From NCBI GenBank assembly GCA_028386065.3, contig JAKUCV010007359.1, positions 143,669 through 207,668 on the forward strand: DNA of 64,000 bases. Direction: 5' to 3'. Below the pieces are notes generated by a model. That model searched no databases. It worked only from the letters and a program-made list of their open reading frames with translations, and was not told the DNA's origin. Shown here piece after piece: positions 32,778 to 45,811 of this stretch; positions within the stretch are counted from its first letter, which is position 1; every line of letters starts with the position of its first letter. This stretch comes from Turnera subulata (Eukaryota > Streptophyta > Magnoliopsida > Malpighiales > Passifloraceae). The position numbers were made by a program, and so were the translations under genes.

Positions 32778-35700
32778 CTACTCTCCATTAATCATGAGTG
32801 ATTGAAAAGGCACCCGCTTTATTTCCACAAATGATGAGTACTCATTGCTCATACGCTGTTTCCAGGGTTCTCCATCCATCTGCATGAAGGCATCTCTCCA
32901 TTCCCCTCCTCTTATTTCCAATCGAATTGCTGCGGCCTAGTTAAAAGAAAACAAAAAGAACCCATGAACGTGCATTAGGAAAATAGTATACAAGAATAAG
33001 CACGAAAAATACCGCAACAGCAACCATATACTTCTCATTTCCCCTTCTATCTCTCAGGTGCTATGTTCCAACACTTAAGATTAGAACACATTTGGTTGTA
33101 AGAACAAATTCTAATTGGAGTACAGTTTCACTTCGTTAAATGAACCCAAAAGGTAAGATCCAAAATAGGACAAAATCAACACAGGACTGTTTGGAATGAC
33201 TTTGTTTGAAATTTGGGATGAGTAGGGGTTTCATCCATAAGCTGTTTTGATAAGTAGCCATTTCAAACCTTTTAAACTTATGCAGTAGCTTTTGTTTTCC
33301 CAAAGGTTAGGTAATGCCTTTAGAAGTAACAATCTATGACTTTTTTTTGATAATTAAATTCAGCCTTTGGCTTAAAAATAAAGACAAAGCTTCTCTAAGC
33401 CAACAGATTTATCAACACTCTTGATCCAGAAGCTGAAAAAGCAACCAACTTTTAAGTAATCCCATAAAGGCTTATGACTTCCTTTTTTTCTCTCTCTGGC
33501 TTTTGAAATTCTTTAAAGTTTGTTTAAAAAAGCAGAAAAGTTGATTTAAGTACATATGTTCTCTTAAAAACAACCATTACAAATGGTGCGTGAAATCATT
33601 CCATGACAAAGTTGATTTCTGCAGTGACTAGTTTACCTGTGCAATGTGTTTGGCAGAGATGAGTTCAACCATTACAAATGATGCATGCCATCCTTGCTTT
33701 AAGCCAAAAATTTCTAGGAGGCCATCATCGGCATGGGCCTCAACAAAGCCTCTCTGGCAAAATATTTACAGAAAACAGCCATGAGAATCAAAAAAAGGTA
33801 TCTAAAGCTCAAGACATATATCTATGCACTGCAAATCATGAAATTATTGCTTTAGAAAAGTGGAAAATCTCAACGCAGAAAGAAGTAACGAAGATCATAA
33901 GAGCAAGGTAGTGAAAGTGTCCAGTGCAGTCTATTAACAAATATGCTATACCTTTTCCAAATACTCTGGTTTTGGACTACCCCATGGATTTCTTCCACTT
34001 CCATAATTGGGAAGATTTAAAGCAACTATGGCCCTAACACTGGAAAAAAGCACAAATAGATACACAATAAGCAACCGAAACCAAAATGGTAAAGCAAAAA
34101 AGAGACTGGTAAACTATTCCCATCCCCTTATCGTTAATCACGCCTCTAGCAAGAGCATTTAATAACAAAAGATGCATTTAGGAACCTATATTTTTGCCAC
34201 TAAAAGTTTAAACCTTATCACTAGAAGTGGAATGTGGCTAAAAGATTGGGGTGCATCAATAACAGCACCACATCTCTTGATTGATAATCAGTAAAACAAC
34301 AAAAAGAGAAAGATATTAAGCAGCAAATACAGAACTTTTACCCACAAATTATAATGGAAAAAACAAACTGATATCTATAAAACAACATGCAGAGAAGCAT
34401 TATCTGACTCCATCTATCTCAAGAGAAACGTTGCCCCCGATTAAGCACTACCTTTTAAGAACTGGAATCAGCTCCCAATCTGAGCAATTGACCTTTCTAA
34501 CATGCAATTGACCTTTTTAACATGCAAACTGATATTTATAAACAACATGAAGAGAAGCATTATCTGACTCAAAGCTGCATCTATCTCAAGCGAAGCATTG
34601 GCCCCGATTAAGCACTACCTTTTAGGAACTGGAATCAGCTCCCAATCTGAGCAATTCACCTTTTTAACATGCAATCTCAGGATATTCTTGAGTCCCCTAA
34701 TAACAGAAAAACTCGTGTTAGTGGAAAGCAAACACTAACTGTGAAAGAATACTATAGCCAGCAAATGACAGAGACCAACAAAAACTAGAAAGATAAAAAA
34801 TGACTATGACTATTTGACATTTATGTTCAAGCAGTAGTTTATAAATGAGGGGAACAGAAAGAGGAAATTCTAATTCAAATCACTAGCCCAAGACATCCAC
34901 CACTCTATGAAAATGAAACTTATTCAAATCATATTTCCCAAGCAGAAATAAGCAGTGCAGATGATATATAATAGATGAATGTAACAGAAGTATAAATGTC
35001 CTTCATGTTTGGTATAAGACTAACATGATAGAAAAAATAAAAAGTACAAAAGTTGAAGGTAATAGAGTCCAACAACAGCAATCACGTTGATGAAATTTCC
35101 GAAATGTTAAGATGCCAATACTTGCGAAAGCTGAAAGCAGAAATTGCAGCTGTGATAACTTCAACATTTAATTTATATACACAAATAACTCCTTAACAAC
35201 ATCCAACCGACCCCCGAAAATAAGATAATGCATGGCAAAAGAAATTGCTTTAGTGCAGGCACATCTAACCTTAAGCTTGGATCACTTATGCAAGGTGTGA
35301 GAAACCAGCCCTGAGTGCAACTGTAACCAGAGTAGATAATCTGTAAAAACAGTTCATTCAGTCACAAATTTCATTAGAAGCATTATCAAAATTAATTGCC
35401 TTAGAAAAGGAACAGTAATATACATGGTTTAAGAAAATAATTTTCAGCAAGCATTGACAGACATTTTTCCAGCAGCCACAACTACAACAAAACAGAAAAG
35501 AAATAATAATAATAACTGTCCTGCAAATTTTGCATCCACTGCACAAAACTATGTTCTTTATCAAATAGAATCAAACTTTAGCCTAACCAAATACAAGATG
35601 AGACATAATTCTTGAGAAAAAAAAATTCTTTCACCAGTTGATGGTGCATGTTCAAGCATATCACAATTGTGTGAACCAAATTTACAGAGATACAAAGACA

Positions 35701-38501
35701 GAGTGAAACCTTATTTGAAATAGGGCCTTGTGCAAGGTAAGGTTTTTCATTCCGTAAATGGTGAAAGCCATAAGCAACCTGAGCATCCATTCCTGTAGGA
35801 GCAACAAATAAATCAAACCCTTAAAAAAGTGAAAGAAAAATGTCTGAACGGTTGTAATTAAAAACAAATCCTTCTTCACCGCCATTCCAAGTATTACATA
35901 ATTCATTCCATTTGGAGTTTCATCACAAGCTAAGGTTCTTATTTCAGTGTAATTGTGCAAGAGTTAAGTCGTGCGAAGTACTTGTTAGAAAAGATCCGAG
36001 TTCAATAAGGTTTTCCCTTTCAACTGTTTCCTGTACAAAATGCCATAACAGAGTTCTTGCAGCCTATGGAACTTCATAAGCTAAAGGGTTCAGAGGAAAA
36101 AGAAAACAAAGAAGACAAACAGAATGTTTAACCCAATCTAATTAAATGACTTCGAAATTTTCAATTTTGACCCAAAAAAAGGCGATGAAAGAAAGACATT
36201 GTAGACATATAAACTACTATAGCAGTTAGCATAGGATAAAATTCTTTGGTCTACAAGCAAAAGAAATATCACAACAGAAACCTGAAAACCCAAAACAGTG
36301 ATACATGCAGAATTTCCCAACCTCCTCTAAAAATTTGGCATACCTATGCTGAAGTAGTTATAAAATACTCCTTCATAATATGAAGCTTTCTCAGGCAACA
36401 GCCCCTCAACTGGTACACCCTGCAGTCAGAAAAAGCTTTGGCCATGAGCATACATGATTTTATCACCAGACCAGAAAACCAACACCATACAGTTACACCG
36501 TAAAAAACCAGGATCCAGAGAGCAATGAGAAATTATTCAATCTGCAAATCAAAGTTCTACAAGACGCCATCTCTAGAACTTGCTTATGGAGACCAAGTGC
36601 CAAACCACTTGAACCATTAGAGTGTTGCTATCAAAAAAAAACGTTTTGAAAACTGCTTGACCATGAGCATGTTACTACAGACAGGAGACTGTAATGTTTT
36701 GGGCTTGAATTCTAAATTAGAAATAGTCGATCCTCAGTACCAGCAAAACAACTAACGCAGTATAAAATCAAGTAGAAAGATCCACAACCTGATCAAGTGC
36801 ACACTCTTCTGTAGATTTCAGAGAATGAGGTGGATCCACCACTTGTCCACATGGCAATGACACGAAAATCTGCCAACTGCATCAACAAGGAAAAGGTTCT
36901 GACTTAACTGGTAATGGCAATAAAGGGAAAATAACAAATACCGTAACACTAGTATCACTTCAAAGGATACATGCATTTGTCTGTTTGCTTTTCTATCTAT
37001 GGAAGATTGATAAAAATTGTTAATGTTATTAAACCAACTATTTTCAACATATTTGGAGCAGCTTGCTAATCTGATTCCTCACTTGCTGGTGAAAAAATAT
37101 TACAGCCCTCTGATCTTAAATCCTCATTGTAGGATGATGAAGGTGAAAGCATTCTGGCAATCAATTATTACACTCAAAATACCAAATATGCATAACAAAA
37201 GCGTTGTATAGATAGGTTGTTACTTTAACGCAGCCTTGAAACAATTAACTAAAGGAAAGGAACGGCCAACACTAAAAAAGAATCAGATTGAACAACATTA
37301 TTGATATAACCATCATTTTGATAAAATAGCATCTGCTAAACAATAGCAAAAGACTTGCCTGTCTAGACGGGAAACTGGAGCAGTCATAGCCCTGAGTAGA
37401 GACTTTTTGATGGCTGATTTCCATGCAAACGGAAAAGAACCTCCCTAAAGAACACATTAAGAATATACAGATGAATAATGCAGAAAAAGGAAAAAAAATC
37501 ACATCGAATATATAAAAAGAAAAGAAAAGGGAAAACTTACCCAACCAAAACTCCTCGACAAGTCATTTCCAGTACCAAGGGGCACGATTCCTACAGGTGG
37601 AACTGGCTCTCGACCCTGCTTGTGCATTTCTGTCAGAGCTCCCAACACCCAACCCACAGTACCATCGCCTCCTGCAACCTGCACAGTCCATGTTTTCAAT
37701 AAATGATTCAACATATCTCCTCCAGTCACCCAGGAAACCACGATCATGCCTTTAACCGTACCATAATTCTTATCTTCTCACGAGTCTCTTTGGCGCAGTA
37801 ATCACCACGGGCAGCCAACTTCTCGAGGCAACCCAGACCATGCTGTATAAATTCATGAGGCTTCACACTTGACAAGTCAAGAACCTACATTACATACAAA
37901 ATCCTACTTCATGCCTCAAGTCATTTACAATGTGGGTTCCCTAAACCCCATCAAACTATCACCATAAAGATCCAAACTTTACTCTGTCAAAATTTACATT
38001 AAAAAAAAAACTACAAAGATTACATGTTTCACCTGAACATTACTCCAGATTTTTAAAAAAAAAAAGAGAAAGACTATAAGACACTACAACAAAGTCTACC
38101 TACACTGTAAATCCCCACTTCAAACAGAGAAATGCCAAAAAGAGAAAGGCTTTGACCTGTTCATGTGCCATCAATTCCTGAAGCCGTAGCTTGAGTTCCG
38201 GGCCGTGCCTCCCGCCGCTTTTGGAATTGACGAAGACCACCATGGGGCCCTCGGGGGCTTCCTCCCGGGCGTAGTCGGCGGCGGACGAGTGGCGTTCGGC
38301 GGCGGCGGAGGCATCCTTGCATTCCATGGCGTCGACAATGGCCACCCGCAGGTACTTGGGGATCGTAAGCCTGCGCCTCAAGTCCTCCTTATTTACTCGG
38401 ATTCCAGTGAGGCCACACGACCGGATCGACTCGATCATCGACGATCTCGACCCGATGATCCTCGCCGTCGATTCCTCCGTTGTCGTCGTCTGCGAGTCCA
38501 T
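32778..38501 (-). CDS. Diacylglycerol kinase, plant C1-less type (cluster II-like)
   Basis: Phosphorylates diacylglycerol to phosphatidic acid with ATP. Exons in order are 38501-38157, 37884-37762, 37678-37541, 37444-37359, 36876-36789, 36419-36344, 35792-35710, 35340-35270, 34696-34619, 34039-33952, 33753-33637 and 32936-32778. They sum to 1,452 bp, 483 residues, a normal length for the short plant kinases. The catalytic domain starts at about residue 88 ([15 protein letters not shown]). The nucleotide loop GGDGTVGW is at 159-166, followed by [20 protein letters not shown]. The accessory domain includes [28 protein letters not shown] and [18 protein letters not shown]. There is no C1 domain. 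Intron 4 has a GC donor (ACAG|GCAAGT), forced by the conserved RLDSW junction. Exon 1 is GC-rich. ATG 38501 is the first in-frame ATG. A partial tandem copy of exon 9 lies in intron 9. Confidence 0.95.
34365..34674 (-). repeat. Local tandem duplication covering most of DGK exon 9
   Basis: 34526-34674 and 34365-34507 are diverged direct copies, each opening with AAACTGATAT and ending with ACATGCAA. The first contains most of the working exon 9 and its donor. The second contains a partial pseudo-exon (about 34507-34453) that still encodes [10 protein letters not shown] and keeps a donor but has lost the acceptor end. A further 20-bp copy (TTGACCTTTTTAACATGCAA, 34508-34527) sits between them. 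Confidence 0.85.
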
Positions 38502-41500
38502 TGTTATCCCCCCTCTCCCGCTCTCTCTCTCCCCCTCTATACAAATATAAAAATCCAATTCCTTCACCAAAAAAAGAAGAAACCTTTCTTTCCCTCCCTG
38601 TTTTCCTCTCCTCTCCCTCTCTCTCTCTATCTATCTCTGTCTCTGTATCTTCTTCTCTCTGGAAACAAAGAAGAACAAAAAAGGAAAGAAATTTAATAAT
38701 GGAGGAGGAATAAAACTCGAGGAAGGAAGAGGGTTTTAACGGGTTTGAATTTTGGTTTATGGGTTTTTATATATATATAAATATATATATATATATACAA
38801 ATCTCTTTGAGTTTGAAACTTCAAAGCAGTGAGCAATCAAACAAGGGTAGGCCGTTGGGTGGTTTTTCCATAGATTATTACTACTGTACTTTGTTGTTAA
38901 GGTTGTTGTCTTTTGACAAACAACAACATCTGTTTTTGTGTTTTTCTTTTAAGTACTTTTGTTGTTCTGTTTCGCCTTTTTTAATGAAAAACAAAAAAAA
39001 GATTATATTTTTTTTTAAATGAGAGAAGAAGCCATTAATGCCAGGGAGATATGGAGAGAGAGGAATGGAGGGAGAAGGCGTTGTTGGTTTTGGGGAGAGG
39101 AGATGAGAAAAAAAGAAAAACAGAACAAAAAAATAAAGAAGTATGGGTATTTGTTGTTGTTTCTTTTTCTCTCTTTTTTTTTTCTACTTTTTTCCCTTGT
39201 ATATTTGTTTTATTAGCAGATAATAGTTGGCGGTTAGCAGTTACATTTTGGCGGATTTAATGGCGGTATTGCCCTTCCCCTTCGTGTGTTTGAATTGTCA
39301 ATGAATGCCAGCCAGATTATATTTCCTTTCAAATTGAACCCATATGTGCTTTTTCAAGATTCTAGAAAAGATATTGAAGAGAGTAGAATTGCAAAGTTAG
39401 TTTCTTTCTTAAACAATACGCAATGTAAGTAAGACGAATAATTAAGTCGCGTTTCATTAAAAAAAAAAAAACACGCTTTCCAATTGTTTCTTAAAATGTT
39501 TAGCAAGCATTTCTAGAGTATTTTAAAAGATCTATATATCAATTATGAACCTATGATCAATATCGGTAGTATTTTTGACGTATCAAGACAAGGAAACTAA
39601 GTAGTAATTAAATAGATCTTCATATATATTGGAACTTTCTTAAAATAAATATTCTTCATATGAAGAATACTAGTTGCTTTCTACTATATCCTTTTGAGGA
39701 AATCCGGGGTCCGGATTGTTTGCAATTCGAGCAAATTATGGGGCGTAGGATTAGAGATATTTGGCTGTTAGCTAAAAGACACTTTATAAATTTTTTTCGT
39801 TAAGCTAATACGTCGGGACCAAAAATTAAGCCATTCAATATATTAGGTAAGTCGTTGGACAAAACAAACACAGCCATAAATATACATACTTTGTTGAGAT
39901 CTTGTTGTTGAGTATTTAATTCAGATCACATCTACTGCAAATAATAGGAAAAAAAAAATATTGAAGAAGGGATAAATGTGGACGTATACCCACCCTATTT
40001 GGAAAAAAGAAATCACAAATAAACAGCAACTAGTTAATGTATCTTCCACTATAATGTCTTGTATTTAAAATATTATAAATACGGCTGCCCGATAAAGTTA
40101 AAAAAATTGATTGAATTAATAAAAATTTCTGCTAACTAGTTTTGCTCTATTCCTCTATTTTACTAATTTTTGTTTTGTAATAATTCTACCTCATTTTGAA
40201 GAAATTCTCTTTTTCTTTTGGTAACATAACCTTTTAGACAATCATGGTAGGAGGGACCAGTGAGAATGATACTCAACTTTACTCGATAAACTATATGGAG
40301 AGGAAATGATTGAAGAATATCTTTGGAGCAAAATGTGGTAATCATAGAGTGGCTTATATATTATGGAGATTGACCCGAAAAGGGAAAGCACATTTTACAC
40401 TAATCACAGACAAAATAGTTTTATTTTAATGTAAATTCTAATTTGGAACGTATGGGTAACAAAATTCACGGAGATCTTGACGCCGACAACTAACTACATT
40501 TGCAGATGAATTAATGTTACAGTTGATGGGTGGGTGAATCTCAACTGCATGTCATTTATGCATTTCTCCTCATCATGAACAATCATGAAAAAAGCAGCCC
40601 CATACCATACCATGCATGATGATATTACAATTACAGCTGATAAAATTCATTAGTATTTTGTTTTTTTTTGTCGAAAAATTCATTATTTTGTTACTCATTG
40701 AACTTGGAAGACATTCATTATTTTATCTTTGATGACCACTTGTTATTGTAATTTAGTATGGACCAATGAGATACTTTATTAATCAATTAAAATACATATA
40801 TACTACTAGTATTGCTTTTTTTTTTTTCACCTTCGAACGAGACTCACCACTGTGTCAGGGGGTTCCCATCATGCACGTGATGCACATGGAATTCAAAGAT
40901 TCTTGTCCCTGTTATTGAGCAACTGTTGATTATCCTATGATTAAAGAAATAATTCGTGAGGCTTATGTGTGACAGGATTACAATATTCTCCTAATGATTT
41001 TAATGACGACAGGGCACATTCAGTCCATGCGTAATACTCGTACGTCCTGCAAGTGGGATCCTTCCTGTACATTTTTTTTTTAAAAAAACGATCATTAGTA
41101 ATTTAGTATACTAAACCGATCAAAATATTTTATAATCATGTTTAGAACACTAATTGAATTGTTTGGATCAATTATGCCTACGACAGTTCAGACATATGAC
41201 CCCGAGATCATGATTGTCTATAAAAAAACATAAAATAATCGGCCTATTTAAAGAGTGAATTCATTATGCGAGTAGTATAAATACAAGACAATATCTATTG
41301 CAAATAATAATACACATATTTATCTGCTTAAAAAAATAGATGACATAAGCTAGCCAGAGACTTGTAGTCTAATCCATTATCCATAGTTTTTCTTTTTTTC
41401 TTTTTTTGAGATGGTAATCTAATCTAATCCATAGAGCTTATGGACAATGTTTAGTCTTAGTGTACTACTTACTACTTCGTAGATCCATCTACTACAGAGA

Positions 41501-42494
41501 GAGAAGGGTAATTATGGGATTCAAGATACCAGAGCCAGCGGGACAGTATTAAAGAAAAGAAATGGGAGTCCATTAACGCGGTTATGACCGTTGGTTGGTT
41601 TGGTTGTATTGTTGTAGTCTGAGTCAATTCAATAGAGTAGTGGGTCGATTGCTGGCCCTCTGCGGCAAAAGTGTGTGTCTAATGTCTATTCTATTGGGTT
41701 TATTCTTTTCCATACTTTGGCATTATTCTTTCCCTATCCACCACAAACAATGGAAGCATCCCCTCCTTTTCATTGGCCCAGAAAAAATCTCTTGCTTTCC
41801 GTTGCTTTTTTTTTTCCCTGCACATTCCGCGAATTTGTGGGTTTTCTTTTCTTCATCGTGTTTTGTATTCATTTCCCTTGGAAGCTTCTGGGAGAAAATA
41901 TTCTGTTCTCGCCCATGGAGTTTGACTAAATTGGTAGTATACGTATTCCTTAGCAACTTGGAAGTTTGTATCCAATTGGAATTGGACTATATCCTAGGCC
42001 TTCTAATTTTTCTTTTTCAAAAAAAGTTCAATGCTAGTAATTACAGTCTTCTAGATTTTAAAAATATAGTGAAAACAATGATGTTGACTGAAGAGGATGA
42101 TTATGAGGTCAACAACGATGAAAGAAGTGCTGATGGTGATGGATTAACCAATAACACATCAGACAAGAACCCGATGTCATGACATAATAAATACAAAATT
42201 ACGCAACTTTACGAATGCTGTTATTTCATTTCTTTCTTTTTCCTTTTTCTTTCTCCTGGGCCCGGCTATGGAGAAGCTAAAGTTTGAGCCCTTGACAAAC
42301 AAGACCAATGTGCCCAGCTTAAGATCTCCACTACAAGAGATTAACTCTTTGACTACGACACATACTTAATATCACATGATGATAGTGGGGATACTGACTG
42401 TGTCGCACTCACTTGAGCAACAGAGTAAATGAATAGTCAAAATAACAAAGAAGTTTCAACTAAGGGCAGACTAGTTAAGAAGTCTTGAACAAAA
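38502..42494. other. Intergenic: DGK promoter and repeat-rich AT spacer
   Basis: Next to DGK there is a CT/GA-rich 5' leader (about 38,510-38,650) and an AT dinucleotide run at 38768-38798 that may supply the TATA region on the minus strand. Further out (39,300-42,490) I see no exon chain. The open frame at 41595-42182 starts from TTG, is T-rich and has no domain, so I do not call it a gene. Confidence 0.5.
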
Positions 42495-45400
42495 TCAAAT
42501 CAGTTTATCCATCCATGTCAAGTAATTGGAACGGTTTTTACCATGTGGAATGTCTGATAGAATGACTTTCTCTACTATTACATTGCCATCAGAATCAATT
42601 CTGTAAGAGACATCAATTGCTTCCAACATAAGGTGATAAACTATGTCGCTAGAAGGAACAGGAGTCAAGCCTTTTTCATGGTCAGAAGCTTCTTCATCAT
42701 GGAGGGTTTCTGAATCTGATGTTGCTTCATTGCTTCCGGCCTTGATGAGCGGTTTATCATGAGGTTGATTTCGTTGGGACACGGACCGAATATCCCAGGA
42801 TAGTACTTGCCTGATCAAACATTGAAGTTCGCCAGCTGATGCATACAGTGATTTGTTTTTCTAGAATGAACAGATGCAGTGTCAGCAAAAATGGTAGCCA
42901 TCATTTGTCGAAACCGATTCTTGAATGCATAATTACTTGAAAAGTAAGTGTACGGATGATAATTAGAAAATCCAACAAGGATGATGACCCAGTATAACTT
43001 CACTAAAGTTTGATTATTCAATGACGATCAGCAAAGCAAGAGCAGATGATACCCAAAACATAATCTATCCAAAGGGAATCAGTATTGGTAGATCAATTGG
43101 AACTTGATGGCAAGTTATTTTTCTAAAATGAGAGATCAATTATTCTATCAGATGAAAGAAGTTTGATGTAGTGGCCAGAGCTTTTCAGGATCATAAACAA
43201 ACAATTCAGTGAAATTAATGCTTAACATTTAAAAGATACAAGAAATCACTTACAACTTTTTCCCAACAATCAGCAAGAGAGGAAGGGAAGGAATCAGAAA
43301 AGCTAACTGAAGCCACTGCCAACATACTATCCACCTGTACAAACATTTTGCGCAGGAATAAGTGGCACAGGAAAAATAAACAAAACAAATGTAGGTGCTT
43401 GCTTGATGGTAGGGTCGCTCTAGTATGCCATGATATTACCAGAGTTAATCCATGACTCCATATCTACACTATTTTTCTTCTGACCTTACAGCATGGATTT
43501 CAACAGTGCTAAAATAGTTTATACTTAACGTGATATCAAGTTCTGGTATGAAATGAAAGCACAAATTTGGAAGCAAAGTTAAACTTTGAAAAGGTCTGTA
43601 CAGGTCTTACCATTACCCAGTCTGGCACTGTTGCTCCATTTATGCTATCACAGTATGGCAAATAAGGTTTGATGTCAAGAATTGGCTGTTTATATAATTC
43701 AAACAATAAGCACAACCAAAAATTAGTAATGCGCACTTGATTGCCAACAATACTACATAGGCAATAAAGTAATTTTCAGACATAAAACTTACTGTCCCAT
43801 CAACAAGATCTACACCCGAGAGCAGCACCATGTTTTCCCGCACTGCCTCCACCTAAAATACGCTAAGGATAAAAATTTTATCGCCTCATAAATATCATAT
43901 CCTAACAGGATTCTATTCTCAGCAAGAAAAACGAAATGATACAAACGCACAATATTTAATTGGCACCAAAAGCATTGGACAGTCATTCAAGGAAATTTAG
44001 CTCACTTCAACCAGAAAGAAAAAACAGAAGAAAATCTTAGCTCACCTGGTCTTTTTACAAAGAATAATTTGATTGTAAAATAGAAGAAAAAGACCTATAT
44101 ATACATCCAACAAGAGTCATCCATTAACAAATGAAAAAGGAGATGCAAACTATTTTAAAGTTTTGAAATGTACTCGCCATATCCACTAAGATAATATCAT
44201 TGATTAACATGGACAGCATACCATACAAACATATTACTCTTGTGGTACCTTTGCAACAGTCAGCCCAATAGGGCATGGCCGGTGTGGGGTTCTTGTGGCA
44301 AAGACTCCCATCCTTCCACCTTTCAATCTTGGCACTCTTACCTATCCATCCAGCCAAGCTTTAGTGGAAATATTATACAAATAAAAGAACATTTTCAGTT
44401 GGAAGCTACAATATGAAACATATCATTCCCAAACCTTGGCCTTGAATTTTGATCTAGATGACTGTTTCCATAACTTCTCTAAATCTGTGTTTAGATGAAA
44501 TATGTATATGATCCAGCAATGAGAATATTCGGCAAGACCTTCAAGAGATGCTGGAGGAACCCGAGCTGAATCAAAGACCAAACATGCCCTAGCAAGAGGT
44601 ACAAGTAAAGGTTGCCTTGGAGTCCCGTTCCTGCAAAGAACGTGATAGACACTGAGCTAGTAGTGAAGCTAACCATAATTGCATTGCATCCACATATTCT
44701 TTTAGGTTTTGCCCGTGTTTGTTGATTGTTCTAGAGGAGATACAGTATAAGGCTCATTGGTTGGCAATGAAGGCTTTCTTAAGGCTCATTGGTTGGCAAT
44801 AAAGGCTTTCTTACAATGTAAATCAGGAAGCTGGTAAATGTTCCACATCAAAAGAAGATGGGACCTTCAAACAGAAGCCAATGTCCTGCTGTGGTTCTAA
44901 TTTCTACTGGGAACTAAATGAGTCAAAGAACATATTCTACATGGAAACCTTCTGATTTCAGCAGAATTATGATACAACGAAAAATTGCATATCTAATCCA
45001 CATTTTCTTCCACTAAAACACAAATTGTAAACATAACTACATTAATTTGATAATTATTTTGGGAGCTAAGGATTCTCAAGTGGGATTTAGCACATTATTT
45101 AGTTCAGCCACAAAAGTGATGGGTGAAGCAATGAAACAAACTAAGTATAAATATTTAAGCTTCAAACTACTTTGAAACTCTCCAGGGAAACAAAAGATAC
45201 GGATAACCTTCGAACCCAGAAACATATCTCAAGTTAGGCCCATTAGAGATGCTCATCGTCAGCTTATTTTCCTAACCAAAATGTCATGATCATTACCAAC
45301 AAAGCATTGTAACTCTATTTCTTGCTCTGCAACATTGTTAAAGCAACACTTAACTTGCAAGGGAAACTGAAAAACCCAACAAAACAATTCCAGTAATTGG

Positions 45401-45811
45401 CATTGTAATACTTACCTGGTAGAAAAACAAGACTGCACAATACCAATTGGTCTCATAGGGTAAGAATTCTGCTCCAAATTCTCAGACTTGGGTTGTGCCA
45501 ACGCTTTCCTCAAAGCCTGCCATATTCACCAAACTATATTAAGAAAAGAAAAATAGAAAAGGAAAAGAGAAAAACCAAAACGAATAGCAAAAACAATAAG
45601 CTATTGCCTGTTGGGCTCTAATTCGACCTTGTCTCTCAGCACCACATTTTTGCGCAGAGGAACTGAGAGAAGCCTGCAACTCTTTGATCTTTGAACCCAA
45701 ATCCTTCGATTTCTTTCTGCAGAGATAAACCGATAGAAACAACGAAACAGAGCTCAGTGTGATACACACAACGGTGGGTGCCAACCATTTTGAGTATCCA
45801 TTGGAACCCAT
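42495..45811 (-). CDS. TRMO: TrmO-like tRNA (adenine37-N6)-methyltransferase with N-terminal membrane segment
   Basis: The TrmO (UPF0066) family uses S-adenosylmethionine to methylate t6A37 of tRNA-Thr to m6t6A. Exons in order are 45811-45608, 45516-45416, 44630-44435, 44341-44249, 43852-43793, 43685-43611, 43334-43254 and 42860-42495, totalling 1,176 bp and 391 residues with continuous frame. Residues about 9-31 form a hydrophobic membrane segment, followed by a basic and coiled-coil-like stretch. The TrmO core begins PIGIVQSCFSTRNGTPRQP near residue 93. It continues with YSHCWIIYIFHLN, GVFATRTPHRPCPIGLT (179-195) and GVDLVDGTPILDIKPYLPY. A less conserved tail of about 120 residues follows. 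Intron 1 seems to use a GC donor (CAACAG|GCAATA), chosen because it gives AQQALRKAL across the junction. It is divergent from the sialidase-like gene. Confidence 0.9.
44749..44812. repeat. 32-bp perfect-length tandem duplication in TRMO intron 2
   Basis: Two adjacent 32-bp units (44749-44780 and 44781-44812), each opening AAGGCTCATTGGTTGGCAAT, differ at one base. This is a recent-looking local duplication in the intron. Confidence 0.9.

Noticed and set aside
34453..34507. An alternative mutually exclusive DGK exon 9
   Set aside because: It keeps the donor but lacks the 5' part with the acceptor, so it cannot substitute for exon 9 as it stands. It is reported as a duplication instead.
41595..42182. 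195-codon open frame on the plus strand
   Set aside because: It begins with TTG, is made of T-rich hydrophobic codons, has no domain and no splice or conservation support. It looks like chance in a T-rich stretch.
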